Made by a program: the position numbers and the translations under genes. Below the pieces are notes generated by a model that was given only the letters and a program-made list of their open reading frames with translations, was not told the origin of the DNA and did not search any database. 64,000 nucleotides of DNA from Paenibacillus macerans (GTDB lineage: Bacteria; Bacillota; Bacilli; Paenibacillales; Paenibacillaceae), in the NCBI RefSeq assembly GCF_900454495.1, contig NZ_UGSI01000001.1:4900501-4964500 (forward strand), in the 5' to 3' direction. Positions 8,549-16,879 of this stretch are shown one piece after another (the stretch's first letter is position 1; each line of letters begins with the position of its first letter).

Positions 8549-8756
8549 GCTTGCCCGTCAGCAAGGAATGGGTAAGCAATACGGGCGATCGCGCTCGGGT
8601 AGATATTTGTACCGCCCAGGAAAAACAATATCTGCCCCTATGAATATCTCCTTTTCTAAAATTTTCATCGTAATTAGTCGTTACTATTGACTGGAAGGAT
8701 TCATCTTCTAACAATTTCAATTTTTCAATTGCAGGTTGTTTTCGATGTGATGTTTT

Positions 8757-8950
8757 CTAATTTTCGTGTAAGCATTCAACTACAATCTCATTAAACTCTA
8801 TCAATAATTCCTGGTATACTCTGCCATAAAGGAACTCCTTTGATTTCAAATCATCATCTATATTATTAATTGATAGTTGTCCTTTTAATTCCTCGAGTTT
8901 ATCAGCAAAATGCTTCTTTTTATAAAACTGCCATAATGATTCAGCTAACC
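8757..8950 (-). pseudogene. Fragment of an unidentified gene
   Basis: A minus-strand open stretch of about 64 codons with ordinary protein-like composition (for example LAESLWQFYKKKHFADKL near its start and FNEIVVECLHEN before the stop at 8757) has no start codon of its own in context and begins abruptly beside the tmRNA relic. It looks like the 3' end of a truncated gene. The parent family was not recognised. Confidence 0.4.
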
Positions 8951-8952
8951 AA

Positions 8953-9135
8953 AAAAAGCGTCAGTACCGTCAAAAGCGTCACTAAGATGCACTGACGATA
9001 CTCACGCTTTTAATGATAAGACGCTTGGGAGTCGACCCCCAGTCAGAAGATAACACCACACAGGTTTCTACGGGTGTAGTGACAGCTCTGATATCACCCG
9101 AAAACCTTCACTTCGAACGGACTGTACTGCATCAC
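8953..9135 (-). pseudogene. Diverged relic of a tmRNA (ssrA) 3' end with terminator-like stem
   Basis: Bases ~9018-9099 align clearly with the 3' end of the intact ssrA at 14826-14910: both share GGGAGTCGA, the CCACA(C/T)AGG(C/T)TTCTACGGG block and GTGTAGTGACAG, followed by a similar TGATATCACCC. Weaker similarity continues to about 9135. Like intact ssrA, the relic is flanked at 8953-9011 by AAAAAAAGCG...CGCTTTT, the counterpart of the ssrA terminator. Substitutions in the acceptor and T-stem region make it non-functional. It could be a remnant of an element integrated at ssrA or of a second tmRNA gene. Confidence 0.75.
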
Positions 9136-9175
9136 CTATTTTATTGGAATATATATATCCAGTTCAGCGACGACA

Positions 9176-10336
9176 TTATTTGTTCCAATATTGCCGGGCA
9201 ATTCTTTGTCCTTGATTAATTTTCGCCCACTGCTCAGCCTCGGTTAATTCATTACCCCCGTCACAAGAGGCAAATCCGCATTGATGGGATAGCAACAATC
9301 TATCCTTGTCAATAATGCTCGATGCCTCATCAAGCAATCTGAATACACGCTCCTCATCGTCAAGCGTATTCGTTTTAGATGACAACAAGCCAAGTACAAT
9401 TTCTGTTTCCGGCTTATCCTTGAAGACTTTAAGCGCCTCAAGTGATCCTGCACGTTCATCATCCCATTCAAGGAAGAAACGGTCATATTTAAGCTGCTTC
9501 AAGAACAGATTAGCAATCTTCACATAGGAGCCGCCCCCCATATTACGGGAATCATAGTTGCCACGGCAATTGTGCGTCCACATTTTCAAACCTAAACGAT
9601 GACCAAAATCAATCAATGTATTGTTAATGTCAATAAATTCGGTAGCAAGAGCTTGTACTTCCTCTTGATTAATATTTTCACCGGTATACGGAGAATTCGG
9701 GTTGTCATCCGCAAACAGCTCCCATAAGCAATCGTCAAATTGCAGAATTTTCCCGCCAGCAGCAGCAAATTCCTCAACAAATTCCTTATATGCCTTGACG
9801 AGGCCGTTTTTAAGCTCATGTCTATTTTTATAAACCGCATCTTTGCCGCCAATGTTATCCGACCATGACAACTCACCAAAAATATGTGATGGAGAAGGTA
9901 CGCACAGCTTCGTTTCACGGTCGCCAGCAAGAGCTTGGAGTTTTTTGAATATTCCAATGAAATGATGGTTCTTTCCGCTCAATTCGCCTGTAATGCGCAA
10001 ACCAATATCCTTTCGCGTCTCATATTTCGAACTTCCATCAACGTCACGGAAAAAATATCCATGATCCGCAATATAGCGGTTAATTCCTTGAAATCCCCAA
10101 ACGAAATCCAGATGCCACATGGATTTGGAATATTCACCATCAGTAATAACTGACAAATCATGCTCGATTTCTTTTTCGACTACAGCCTGAATTGCCTCCG
10201 TTTCACACTGCTCATAGCCCTCAAAATCTTGATAAAATGGATAGCTGATATCATCACGATGTTCTATTTGCGTTTTATATTTTAATAGTTCAGACGGTCG
10301 CAACAAGCTACCTACGATATGGAATTTACTGCTCAT
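9176..10336 (-). CDS. MetE-like cobalamin-independent methionine synthase family protein (YxjG/YxjH type)
   Basis: 386 residues, about the length of the C-terminal catalytic half of MetE, as in the YxjG/YxjH proteins of bacilli. Zinc-site motifs are present: THNCRGN (His and Cys, ~residue 255), the Glu in FFLEWDDERAGS, and SHQCGF with the Cys near residue 353. Family members transfer a methyl group to homocysteine from methyltetrahydrofolate or a small donor. No SAM riboswitch or T-box was recognised in the upstream region. Transcribed alone, divergent from the small genes at 10.5 kb. The methyl donor cannot be named from sequence. Confidence 0.85.
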   Translation of the reverse strand: MSSKFHIVGSLLRPSELLKYKTQIEHRDDISYPFYQDFEGYEQCETEAIQAVVEKEIEHDLSVITDGEYSKSMWHLDFVWGFQGINRYIADHGYFFRDVDGSSKYETRKDIGLRITGELSGKNHHFIGIFKKLQALAGDRETKLCVPSPSHIFGELSWSDNIGGKDAVYKNRHELKNGLVKAYKEFVEEFAAAGGKILQFDDCLWELFADDNPNSPYTGENINQEEVQALATEFIDINNTLIDFGHRLGLKMWTHNCRGNYDSRNMGGGSYVKIANLFLKQLKYDRFFLEWDDERAGSLEALKVFKDKPETEIVLGLLSSKTNTLDDEERVFRLLDEASSIIDKDRLLLSHQCGFASCDGGNELTEAEQWAKINQGQRIARQYWNK

Positions 10337-10425
10337 TCAAAAAACCTCCCCGATCTGTCTCATGTTAAATCGTAATGCTTTGATTGTAGCATGGAAGGGG
10401 GGTTCCTACGTAACACTCAAAAGTC

Positions 10426-10452
10426 ATAACTAGCTATAGCTATTAGCTATAA
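10426..10452. promoter_or_regulatory. Palindrome-rich patch between divergent genes
   Basis: AACTAGCTATAGCTATTAGC contains the palindrome TAGCTATAGCTA and a further TAGCTATA copy. It lies between the MetE-like gene and the small plus-strand gene at 10542, so it could be an operator for either. No known regulator motif was matched. Confidence 0.3.
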
Positions 10453-10541
10453 CGGGTACCAACTGGGCTTCAAAGTCACTCCCCTATAGGCTTCTGCATA
10501 CAATGGAGAAAATGAATGAACTTAAAATGGAGGTCACGACC

Positions 10542-10847
10542 ATGAACTTGCAACAGCAGGGGCAACAAGAACAAACACTGTATCGAATGGATCCAACCAC
10601 TATGCATAACTTAAAATCCATTCAAGATCATATAGCAAATATATGTAACAACCATGTTAATGCCCTTGTTCGAGTGGAGACCGTAGATGGCGATGTTTTT
10701 GAAGGGTTACTTATCCGATGCGAAAGGGGAATTCTTTACTTAAGACTACCCGGCCATGAGACTAGTCGAGGTTTTGTTCCTGGCTTCTATAATGATTTCG
10801 TTTTACCCCTAGTGCTGTTCAATTTACTCGCCATTTCATTATTATAG
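10542..10847 (+). CDS. Small conserved-type protein of unknown function
   Basis: 101 residues from the ATG at 10542, which has GGAGG at a good distance; an in-frame ATG at 10503 lacks such a site. After a Gln-rich start (NLQQQGQQEQ) there is a segment with an Sm/SH3-like look, NALVRVETVDGDVFEGLLIRC, and a hydrophobic C-terminus. The gene is followed closely by a second small gene with Pro-rich N-terminus, suggesting a two-gene unit. Small pairs like this are common among spore-formers, but no specific function is supported. Confidence 0.6.
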   Translation: MNLQQQGQQEQTLYRMDPTTMHNLKSIQDHIANICNNHVNALVRVETVDGDVFEGLLIRCERGILYLRLPGHETSRGFVPGFYNDFVLPLVLFNLLAISLL

Positions 10848-10888
10848 GCCTGATCAAGCCTAACCCTCTAATTAAGGAGTGAAATCTT

Positions 10889-11179
10889 ATGGCATTTACA
10901 CCGCCTTTTGGACCCCAAGGAACACAGCGGCCACCCTCCTCCCCTCCTCCACAATTCATACCACCGCAACCCGCGGCTGCAGCGTTCGCCATCGACCCCG
11001 GAGCTATTGCCGGTTGTTTATTCCGCAACACATTTGTATGGCTGAGAAATGGGAACGCGTTCTGGTTCTTCCCAACCTTTGTAGGGCGTACATCCGTTGC
11101 AGGTTTTAGATGGACCGGTCGAACATGGGTGTTTACTGGAGTCGATCTAAGAAGAATTGTGTCATTTACATGTTTTTAG
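10889..11179 (+). CDS. Small Pro-rich protein of unknown function
   Basis: 96 residues with an AAGGAG site before the ATG. The first ~30 residues are rich in Pro, Gln and Ala (for example RPPSSPPPQFIPPQPAAAA), followed by an aromatic, Arg-containing region with FVWLRNGNAFWFFPTF and ending in Cys-Phe. It directly follows the 10542 gene and precedes a terminator, so they probably form one transcript. A spore-surface or envelope role is possible but not shown. Confidence 0.6.
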   Translation: MAFTPPFGPQGTQRPPSSPPPQFIPPQPAAAAFAIDPGAIAGCLFRNTFVWLRNGNAFWFFPTFVGRTSVAGFRWTGRTWVFTGVDLRRIVSFTCF

Positions 11180-11180
11180 A

Positions 11181-11215
11181 CAGAAAATAGCGACCTGTTA
11201 AGGTCGCTTTTCTGT
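11181..11215. terminator. Rho-independent terminator
   Basis: Stem GCGACC/GGTCGC around TGTTAA, with flanking CAGAAAA and TTTTCTG arms extending it. The T-rich side follows the two small plus-strand genes. The core stem is the same as that of the ssrA terminator at 14.8 kb. Confidence 0.85.
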
Positions 11216-11331
11216 TACTGCATATGAAAGTGAAGAAACCGTGGCTTAGCAAAGCCATAATTCGCCACAGGGAACTATTTTACTTGGATGTTCCCTCCAA
11301 TTCGCATCTCCATAGGTTCTATTGTATCCGC

Positions 11332-12537
11332 CTACGCGCCGCAGCATTTCTTGTATTTCTTCCCGCTTCCGCAAGGACAAGGATCGTTGCGTCCTACTTT
11401 ATTCGGGTTAGTATAAGGTGTGTTCAGACCACCTTGGAGTCCGGGGATGGCGAACATTCGCTCCAGTTCCTGCTGACGCCTGGCCTGCCGCGCTTCTTCC
11501 ATATCAAGCTCCTTCTTCCATTGCGGTAATGAAGGATGCGGCGTGTTTGAGATTACGCAGTAACCATAAATCGACTCCGTAAGGCTCATTAGTCCCCGGT
11601 CGTAACCTTCTTCCACCATCGCCTGGACCAACGGAAGGCCCTTGCTTGATCCTAGCTCGCATAGACCATCCGCCAACCTGGTCGCAAAGGTAAGATTCTG
11701 TTCTTCCGGCAGCAGCGTTAACAATGCCTCTTCCGAGGCGGGCAGCTTGATTCTACCGAACACATCGGAAGCATACAACCGGAAATATTCCCCGTTAGCA
11801 GCAAAATACCGGTCGGCCAGCGTCGTCACAACCGAGGTTGTACCGATATGTACAAGCGCCTCTATGGCCTTTTCCGGAAGCCATTCATCCTTCGCTCCCA
11901 ATAAGCCGCACAGCAAAGGAATGGCCGCTTCCAGCTTCATTGCACCTGCCAGCTGAGCAAAAAAGGAGGTTTCATAACTTAAGTCATCCGGATTATAAGC
12001 ATCCAGCTTCTGCAGTACGGTATCGGGGTCGATACACTTTCGGCGAGACAGCTCATTCACGATTTCGTCACCATACGTTGTATCGAGCTCATTTATATAT
12101 TTATCGGCGGATTGCTCAATAAACAATTGGAAGGCACTTACTAGTTCCTGATCGTCCATAATCGAAAGATTGCGCTTTTGCTGCACCCGTTTTTTCCAAA
12201 CCGGATCTTTCTCGATGAACTCCACAAAGGGGTCCAACAACTGGGGATCGCTATGATACAACATATTCTTCAAGTGGAATTTCGTATTATTATCGTATGC
12301 CGGTGACTGACACAAAGCCAGCAACTCGCGGATCGTCTCTTCGGTTTGCGGGAACTTATATCCTCGGAACAAATGAATTTTGGCCTGCTTAGATTGCTTC
12401 AGTTTTTCTAACAAAAGCGGCATTAAAGCAGTATCATTTTCATATAAAAAGCTGTCTTCAAAATATCGAAGAGCGGTATTGCTTACAATATGCTCCGGAT
12501 GCAGGATATAACTCTTTACTTGTTCAGGATGGAACAT
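11332..12537 (-). CDS. SEC-C motif protein with HEAT-like helical repeats
   Basis: About 401 residues. The C-terminus is a textbook SEC-C zinc motif, GRNDPCPCGSGKKYKKCC. The rest is helical with HEAT-like units (for example IPLLCGLLGAKDEWLPEKAI and VVTTLADRYFAANGEYFRLY). Two Met codons start the frame; the second, at 12537, is 6 bases from AAAGGGAG, whereas the first (12543) abuts it, so the second is preferred. SEC-C tails bind zinc and sometimes SecB or ribosomes. The role of this protein is unknown. Single gene with no clear partners. Confidence 0.8.
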   Translation of the reverse strand: MFHPEQVKSYILHPEHIVSNTALRYFEDSFLYENDTALMPLLLEKLKQSKQAKIHLFRGYKFPQTEETIRELLALCQSPAYDNNTKFHLKNMLYHSDPQLLDPFVEFIEKDPVWKKRVQQKRNLSIMDDQELVSAFQLFIEQSADKYINELDTTYGDEIVNELSRRKCIDPDTVLQKLDAYNPDDLSYETSFFAQLAGAMKLEAAIPLLCGLLGAKDEWLPEKAIEALVHIGTTSVVTTLADRYFAANGEYFRLYASDVFGRIKLPASEEALLTLLPEEQNLTFATRLADGLCELGSSKGLPLVQAMVEEGYDRGLMSLTESIYGYCVISNTPHPSLPQWKKELDMEEARQARRQQELERMFAIPGLQGGLNTPYTNPNKVGRNDPCPCGSGKKYKKCCGA

Positions 12538-12543
12538 AAACAT

Positions 12544-12964
12544 CTCCCTTTCTCATCATAAAGCGCCATTTTGCTGAAGGCTCTCTGGAACTGTCGGCAA
12601 CTGCGGCGGCATTTTGTGCTTGCTCGCCACATAATGGGTGGCGTAGTGCCGCTCAACTTTCGGGTCGCCGGACTTCGAGAAACGAAGCGGTTGCTTTGGA
12701 CCTTTGCCCCACCTATGGCTTCAAATCTAGCTCCCGCGCTTTCTCGCGAAGTATTGACATGATGTAGCTTAATTGCGATAGATTAGTCAATAATGCCATC
12801 ACACACTTTCGGAACTACATACGATTATACCACATCAAAAATAACCGTCACTTACCGCAAGCAAGTAGGATATCCAAGTTCACATCCATCCATATTGAGA
12901 TTGTTAACCAAAATGGAGAAACCTATAACTGCCGAGTCTTATTACTAGCTCCTAAAGCTCTCTT
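12544..12964. other. Gene-free stretch, nothing recognised
   Basis: About 420 bases between two minus-strand genes. A 63-codon plus-strand frame (12571-12762) has no ribosome binding site or protein-like pattern. The half nearest 12965 is AT-rich and contains no clear promoter, repeat or RNA motif that I can support. Confidence 0.4.
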
Positions 12965-13744
12965 TTATGCGAGCCACATCTTCTCTTGCGCCGGCTGATT
13001 TCCTTGGTACCCATCATAATCGGACTGAACGGGTGCATGGAATTGTGCTTCAACTGGCATTGACGGCGGCTGATAGGACTCGTCCACATACATGATTCTA
13101 CGCTGAATTTGCATGAGCCCATTCACAACGCGAAGCGCGATCCAAAATAGTACAAGACCAACGCCTACGTATAGCAGATATTGCTGACTATAAGTCCAAT
13201 CGACATGAAAATAACGGAACAAGTTATTCTCTAGAATATCCAGCTGCATCTCATTCATCAAAATGATATGCACAACGGGAAGCGCAATAAATCCGAGTCC
13301 TAGTGCAATTGCCGTCACCATCACAACGAAGAAAACAATGCCTGTTATAAATCTAAGTAATACGAGCATCAGATTTCTAATGAATTGTCCACCGTCAAAC
13401 CCCTTCACCATTCGCTTCAACCAATTCTGCCCAACTTCAGGCTGTAGTTGGTTTGGAACCGAAACAGGAGGGACCGGTAAACCTAAAATATGTCGAATTA
13501 GGCCTTGTTCAAAATTTACAATCCCATTTAACAGCTTAGCCACTCCAAAAAACAGCGGTATCCCGATAAATATCGGAGTCAAACCAATGGATAAGGCAAG
13601 CCCCGTGATCGCTAGTGTCAAATAGATTATCCCTAACGGGAGCGAGAGCAATAAATAGAGGATCGTTGCATAGGTTTTAGGATTAAAAAGCACCCAATTC
13701 ACCTTACCCGCCCGCGCCATTGTCGTCGCTTCTACTGCCTTCAA
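12965..13744 (-). CDS. Membrane protein with putative sensor domain (PF13796-like)
   Basis: About 259 residues if started at TTG 13744, which has AAAGGAG 8 bases upstream; the longer GTG start at 13774 has no site. Four hydrophobic regions are visible: around YATILYLLLSLPLGIIYLTL, the next helix to GIPLFFG, FITGIVFFVVMVTAIALGLG and YLLYVGVGLVLFWIAL. The first pair matches the putative sensor domain found attached to some histidine kinases. No kinase domain is attached here. The tail is polar and Pro/Gln rich. A sensory or envelope role is inferred. Confidence 0.7.
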   Translation of the reverse strand: MKAVEATTMARAGKVNWVLFNPKTYATILYLLLSLPLGIIYLTLAITGLALSIGLTPIFIGIPLFFGVAKLLNGIVNFEQGLIRHILGLPVPPVSVPNQLQPEVGQNWLKRMVKGFDGGQFIRNLMLVLLRFITGIVFFVVMVTAIALGLGFIALPVVHIILMNEMQLDILENNLFRYFHVDWTYSQQYLLYVGVGLVLFWIALRVVNGLMQIQRRIMYVDESYQPPSMPVEAQFHAPVQSDYDGYQGNQPAQEKMWLA

Positions 13745-13944
13745 TTCAAACACTCCTTTGGCTTCATAAGTCACGCTCTGAGTTATAAATCCATTATAAC
13801 TGCCTTATTTACCCGGCATAACCGTCTTAGGGGGGTGTTTGAACCTGGACTTTAGGCTAGGGCTGGGGGATATTCTCTGTATAGGTTCTTCACTAGCGAA
13901 CGAAAGAGGGAGGCAAGTTCCTTTGAAGCGATGGTTAACTCCAA

Positions 13945-13992
13945 AAAAAAACCGCAAGCCCCGGGGAGAAATCCCTTACGCTTGCGGTTTCT
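13945..13992 (-). terminator. Terminator of the lipoprotein gene
   Basis: Arms AAACCGCAAGC and GCTTGCGGTTT, then a run of T on the minus strand. It follows the DUF4352-type lipoprotein gene. Confidence 0.85.
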
Positions 13993-14015
13993 TTCATAGA
14001 TAGTAGCAACTTCGG

Positions 14016-14627
14016 CTATCTTAAATTAATAGTGGCCTTGTCCTTATCTTTTGCCAGCTTTAAAATCAAACCATCTTTTGATTTAGCTACTTCGTCAGGA
14101 ACTTCCATTACAACAAATCCGGTTTTTGAAGATAATGGCTTAATACTTTCATTGCTAAGGTCTTTATCTATCATCGTGATCGTATATTTATATTCATATT
14201 TGTCCTTAAATATCGCCTTCATCTCAACTCCGCCAATCATTGACGTAAAGTTGTCTGCTTCCGTTCCTTCATTGGAAACCGTATAATTTAAAATTAAAAA
14301 CTTATTGCCCTCATCCGCACTAGAAGAAAAGTATTCATCACTGACTTTTTGATTGAACTCAAAGGAGTCCAGCACAACTTCCCAATTGCTCAATTTGAAC
14401 TTGTCCCCTACTTTGTAAGCAACCTCTTCCGGCTTTTCAGGCTCCTTAGCCGGTTCTGCTGTATCAGCCTCACCTTTTTGCTCATTATTTACGTTCTCTG
14501 CAGTGCCTTGATCCTTTACGGAAGTATTGGCATTCTGCGTTCCTGATGATGTAGACGCAGCACCTCCACATGCAGTAACCAGTAATAACAGTGCCAAAAG
14601 TAATACTCCCAAACTAGTCTTTCTCAA
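14016..14627 (-). CDS. DUF4352-type lipoprotein
   Basis: 203 residues. A signal peptide MRKTSLGVLLLALLLLVTAC ends in the lipobox VTAC, so Cys20 should be lipidated. A low-complexity Ser/Asn/Glu/Lys linker runs to about residue 70, followed by a beta-rich domain (KFKLSNWEVVLDSFEF, NKFLILNYTVSNEGTE) typical of DUF4352 extracellular modules. Start is TTG with GGGGGAG upstream. It is the last gene before ssrA and ends in a strong terminator. Function unknown; exposed on the outer face of the membrane. Confidence 0.8.
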   Translation of the reverse strand: MRKTSLGVLLLALLLLVTACGGAASTSSGTQNANTSVKDQGTAENVNNEQKGEADTAEPAKEPEKPEEVAYKVGDKFKLSNWEVVLDSFEFNQKVSDEYFSSSADEGNKFLILNYTVSNEGTEADNFTSMIGGVEMKAIFKDKYEYKYTITMIDKDLSNESIKPLSSKTGFVVMEVPDEVAKSKDGLILKLAKDKDKATINLR

Positions 14628-14780
14628 AATCTACTCCCCCTTTTCTACATATTACCACATATTACGAGTTTTTTGGTTCCTGAGTTTCATTTTTTTCAAT
14701 ATTTTGCCTTTCTCTCGTCCCAAATTTATAAGTCACTACCTGAACCATGAGTAATCTTCATTGCGTAATTTATATGAGGA

Positions 14781-14814
14781 TGCAAAAAAGCGACCAATCA
14801 CGGTCGCTTTTTCT
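14781..14814 (-). terminator. ssrA terminator
   Basis: Stem GCGACC/GGTCGC around AATCAC, followed on the minus strand by a T run (CTTTTTTGC). It lies 19 bases after the mature 3' end of tmRNA. Confidence 0.85.
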
Positions 14815-14825
14815 CATGCTAATTA

Positions 14826-15191
14826 TGGAGGCGAGGGGAGTCGAACCCCTGTCCGAAGGCAACGCCACATAGGCTTCTACGGGTGTAGTGACAGTTTTGA
14901 TGTCACCCTAGAGACTCCCCGTCACCGGATTCTCTTCGGGTCAGCCTGTTTGTCTTCTTCAGCTAGCCGCAGGCGGAGACTAGACAGCGTATCCCACTAT
15001 AGGTTGAGCTTCTATCCCGGCACATGGGCGATGCAGGGTAGAAGCCTGGAGGCCGTTATTAGGCGGCCAGAGCCAGAGTTGGTTGTTTAGCTTTGCCGTT
15101 TAAATTTGGCGTTAGCGTTGATAAAGCGGACGCTCCCCACTACCCGCTACCCATGCTCGATCTACCCCCGTCGAATCCAAAAAACGCCCCC
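14826..15191 (-). ncRNA. ssrA: tmRNA (transfer-messenger RNA)
   Basis: About 366 bases. The 5' end GGGGGCG pairs with CGCCTCC at the 3' end, one G-U included, forming the tRNA-like acceptor stem; CCA is not encoded. The T-loop region reads GGGGTTCGACTCCCC, and GGATTCGACGGGG follows the 5' arm as in other tmRNAs. The tag reading frame ends in ALAA followed by tandem stops TAATAA at 15056-15061; reading back to the usual Gly-Lys start gives GKAKQPTLALAA (15062-15097). tmRNA rescues stalled ribosomes with SmpB, whose gene lies 1.1 kb upstream on the same strand. Confidence 0.97.
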
Positions 15192-15565
15192 GAATTTTGA
15201 ATTAAACGGCTGAGCATGGAGTACTGTAATCACACTGTTGTGATACGAACTACATTTTATGTTACGAACTTAGTATAGCACATTTTGAGCACTAAATGAC
15301 TTGTGGGTTGCTGGAAACTCAACTAAGTTAGGGAATTTTATTGTACCAATTCACCGTAAGGAAAGCAAGCTCCATCCCCCCATCATAAACAGAGGTGCAT
15401 TATGCTGATAATTTTGGAAATACACCCGATATAAAGGAGTAAAAAACAAACGGAGGGACTTGTAGGCGTTGCTGCTCCAGGATCACCAGGGACAGGATAT
15501 ATTGAACCTCTCATGGCTAAAGCCACGAGATTCTTGGGTAGCCCGTTCTGCTAAACAGCATTCTC

Positions 15566-15890
15566 GTGTCCGATCCGGCAAATTTGAACGCCGACCGTAA
15601 AGTCATGGAAGCGGAAACCCTGCCGGTATTGACTGTCAATGCAGGACAAACGTACAACGATTATGACCCGGCTACCGGCAAAAAGCCTTCCGCAGGGTTA
15701 ACCGGCCTCATTCTTGGCGGCGCGGGCCTGGCCGTGGCCAAAAAAGCAGGATTGCTCCATCATAGCGGTCCTTCTCAAGAAATTCTGATTTTTGATCATT
15801 GTTCCGTTTGCATGGGTATTAAAACTGTTCCGGGGCAAAGGCAAGTGGCCGAAGCACCGAGGACTTCGGCTCTTTCCGATCAGTGGACGC
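15566..15890 (+). pseudogene. DUF2167-type membrane protein remnant (C-terminal part, frameshifted)
   Basis: The first frame reads like the end of a DUF2167 protein: VLTVNAGQTYNDYDPATGKK, then a Gly-rich helix LTGLILGGAGLAVAKKAGLL. A second frame (from about 15790) supplies the expected last piece, IIVPFAWVLKLFRGKGK. A frameshift in between and the missing N-terminal ~200 residues show that the gene is dead. It sits between ssrA and smpB, a place where the two genes are normally adjacent, so it is probably debris from an insertion. Confidence 0.65.
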
Positions 15891-15904
15891 TTCTCTAACG
15901 AACA

Positions 15905-16190
15905 CCAGCGACCATATCCGCCCATTTCCCGGTTATTTCCCAGCCAAACGGCACTAGCGTTACATTTAATCCGACAAGATACATTTTCTCCCCATCAGGT
16001 TCTAACGGTCGCCGCAGCCGCTATTCGCTCCAATATCGCCGTTTTCAATTTCCAACGGTTGCCATAGCGCTTATTTAGCTAAAACCCGGCTATTTGGGCT
16101 CGAATTAGAGCAGATAACAGCGCTCACAACCGTTAAAATTTAGAAAGGGGCTTTTTGGGCAAAATAACGACTAATACAACCGTTAGATTT
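15905..16190. repeat. Composite interspersed repeat, copy 1
   Basis: Several units of the form TAACGGTTGnnnnnGCGCTATTT occur in both orientations (near 16002, 16048, 16120 and 16175). The segment also contains CCGACAAGATACATTTTC near 15969, which recurs inverted at 54776-54800 within copy 2. The whole is therefore one composite repeat present twice in inverted orientation. Confidence 0.65.
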
Positions 16191-16199
16191 CTGGATATA

Positions 16200-16252
16200 A
16201 CCAAAAAACCTCAGACTAACCATAAATCCATGGTTAAATCTGAGGTTATCAT
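16200..16252 (-). terminator. smpB terminator
   Basis: Long stem with arms AACCTCAGATTTAACCAT and ATGGTTAGTCTGAGGTT (one mismatch) followed by T residues on the minus strand, immediately after smpB. Confidence 0.85.
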
Positions 16253-16266
16253 CATTTATAAGGTTA

Positions 16267-16752
16267 CTAACGAGCCACTTTCTGCTTCTCCCGCAACGCG
16301 CGTTGGATATCGCGCTGGGCGTCGCGTTTGGCGGCGGAATCGCGCTTGTCGTATTGCTTCTTCCCTTTGCCCAGGCCCAGGAGCAGCTTGGCGTAGCCGT
16401 TGCGGATGTATATCTTCAGCGGCACGATCGTATAGCCTTCCTGCTTGGACAAGCCGAGCAGCTTGCTGATTTGCGCTTTGTGCATCAGCAGCTTGCGCGT
16501 CCGTGTCGGATCGGTCGGATTAAACCGGTTGCCCTGCTCGAACGGGCTGATGTGCATGTTGTGAATATGGATCTCGCCGTTTCGGATCGTTGCAAACGCG
16601 TCCCCGATATTCACCCGGCCGTTACGAACCGACTTGATTTCCGTCCCGGTGAGGACCATGCCCGCTTCATAGGTATCTTCGATGAAATAATCATGGGAAG
16701 CTTTTTTGTTTTGCGCCAGTACCTTGCCATCATTTTTCTTGCCCATGTTCAT
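16267..16752 (-). CDS. smpB: SsrA-binding protein SmpB
   Basis: 161 residues, usual length for SmpB. Characteristic segments include NKKASHDYFIEDTYEAG, GTEIKSVRNGRVNI, HNMHISPFEQGN, and the basic tail KGKKQYDKRDSAAKRDAQRD that folds in the ribosomal mRNA channel. SmpB binds tmRNA and delivers it to stalled ribosomes. The ATG is preceded by GGAGGATG. In bacilli the order is secG-(yvaK)-rnr-smpB-ssrA; here the same strand and order persist, but about 7.6 kb of accessory genes separate it from rnr and a pseudogene separates it from ssrA. Confidence 0.97.
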   Translation of the reverse strand: MNMGKKNDGKVLAQNKKASHDYFIEDTYEAGMVLTGTEIKSVRNGRVNIGDAFATIRNGEIHIHNMHISPFEQGNRFNPTDPTRTRKLLMHKAQISKLLGLSKQEGYTIVPLKIYIRNGYAKLLLGLGKGKKQYDKRDSAAKRDAQRDIQRALREKQKVAR

Positions 16753-16879
16753 CCTCCTTCTGAAGCCCCGCGGGGCAGTGTTTACCAGACATTTATTGTA
16801 TCAACTCCAGCGGTTAAAAGCAAGAATGCGCCAACCCGTTTTCATCTTGCGGCGTTCCAGGTTATGATGAAGAAAACAT

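Noticed and set aside
8520..8720. 66-codon minus-strand frame next to the transposase remnant
   Set aside because: Mostly antisense to the remnant; only its first part may belong to another decayed gene. Not a functional gene.
12571..12762. 63-codon plus-strand frame in an intergenic region
   Set aside because: No ribosome site, no protein-like pattern.
9100..14825. Complete integrative element at ssrA
   Set aside because: The flanking ssrA copies fit, but no integrase, replication or transfer gene is present between them, so only an old remnant can be proposed.
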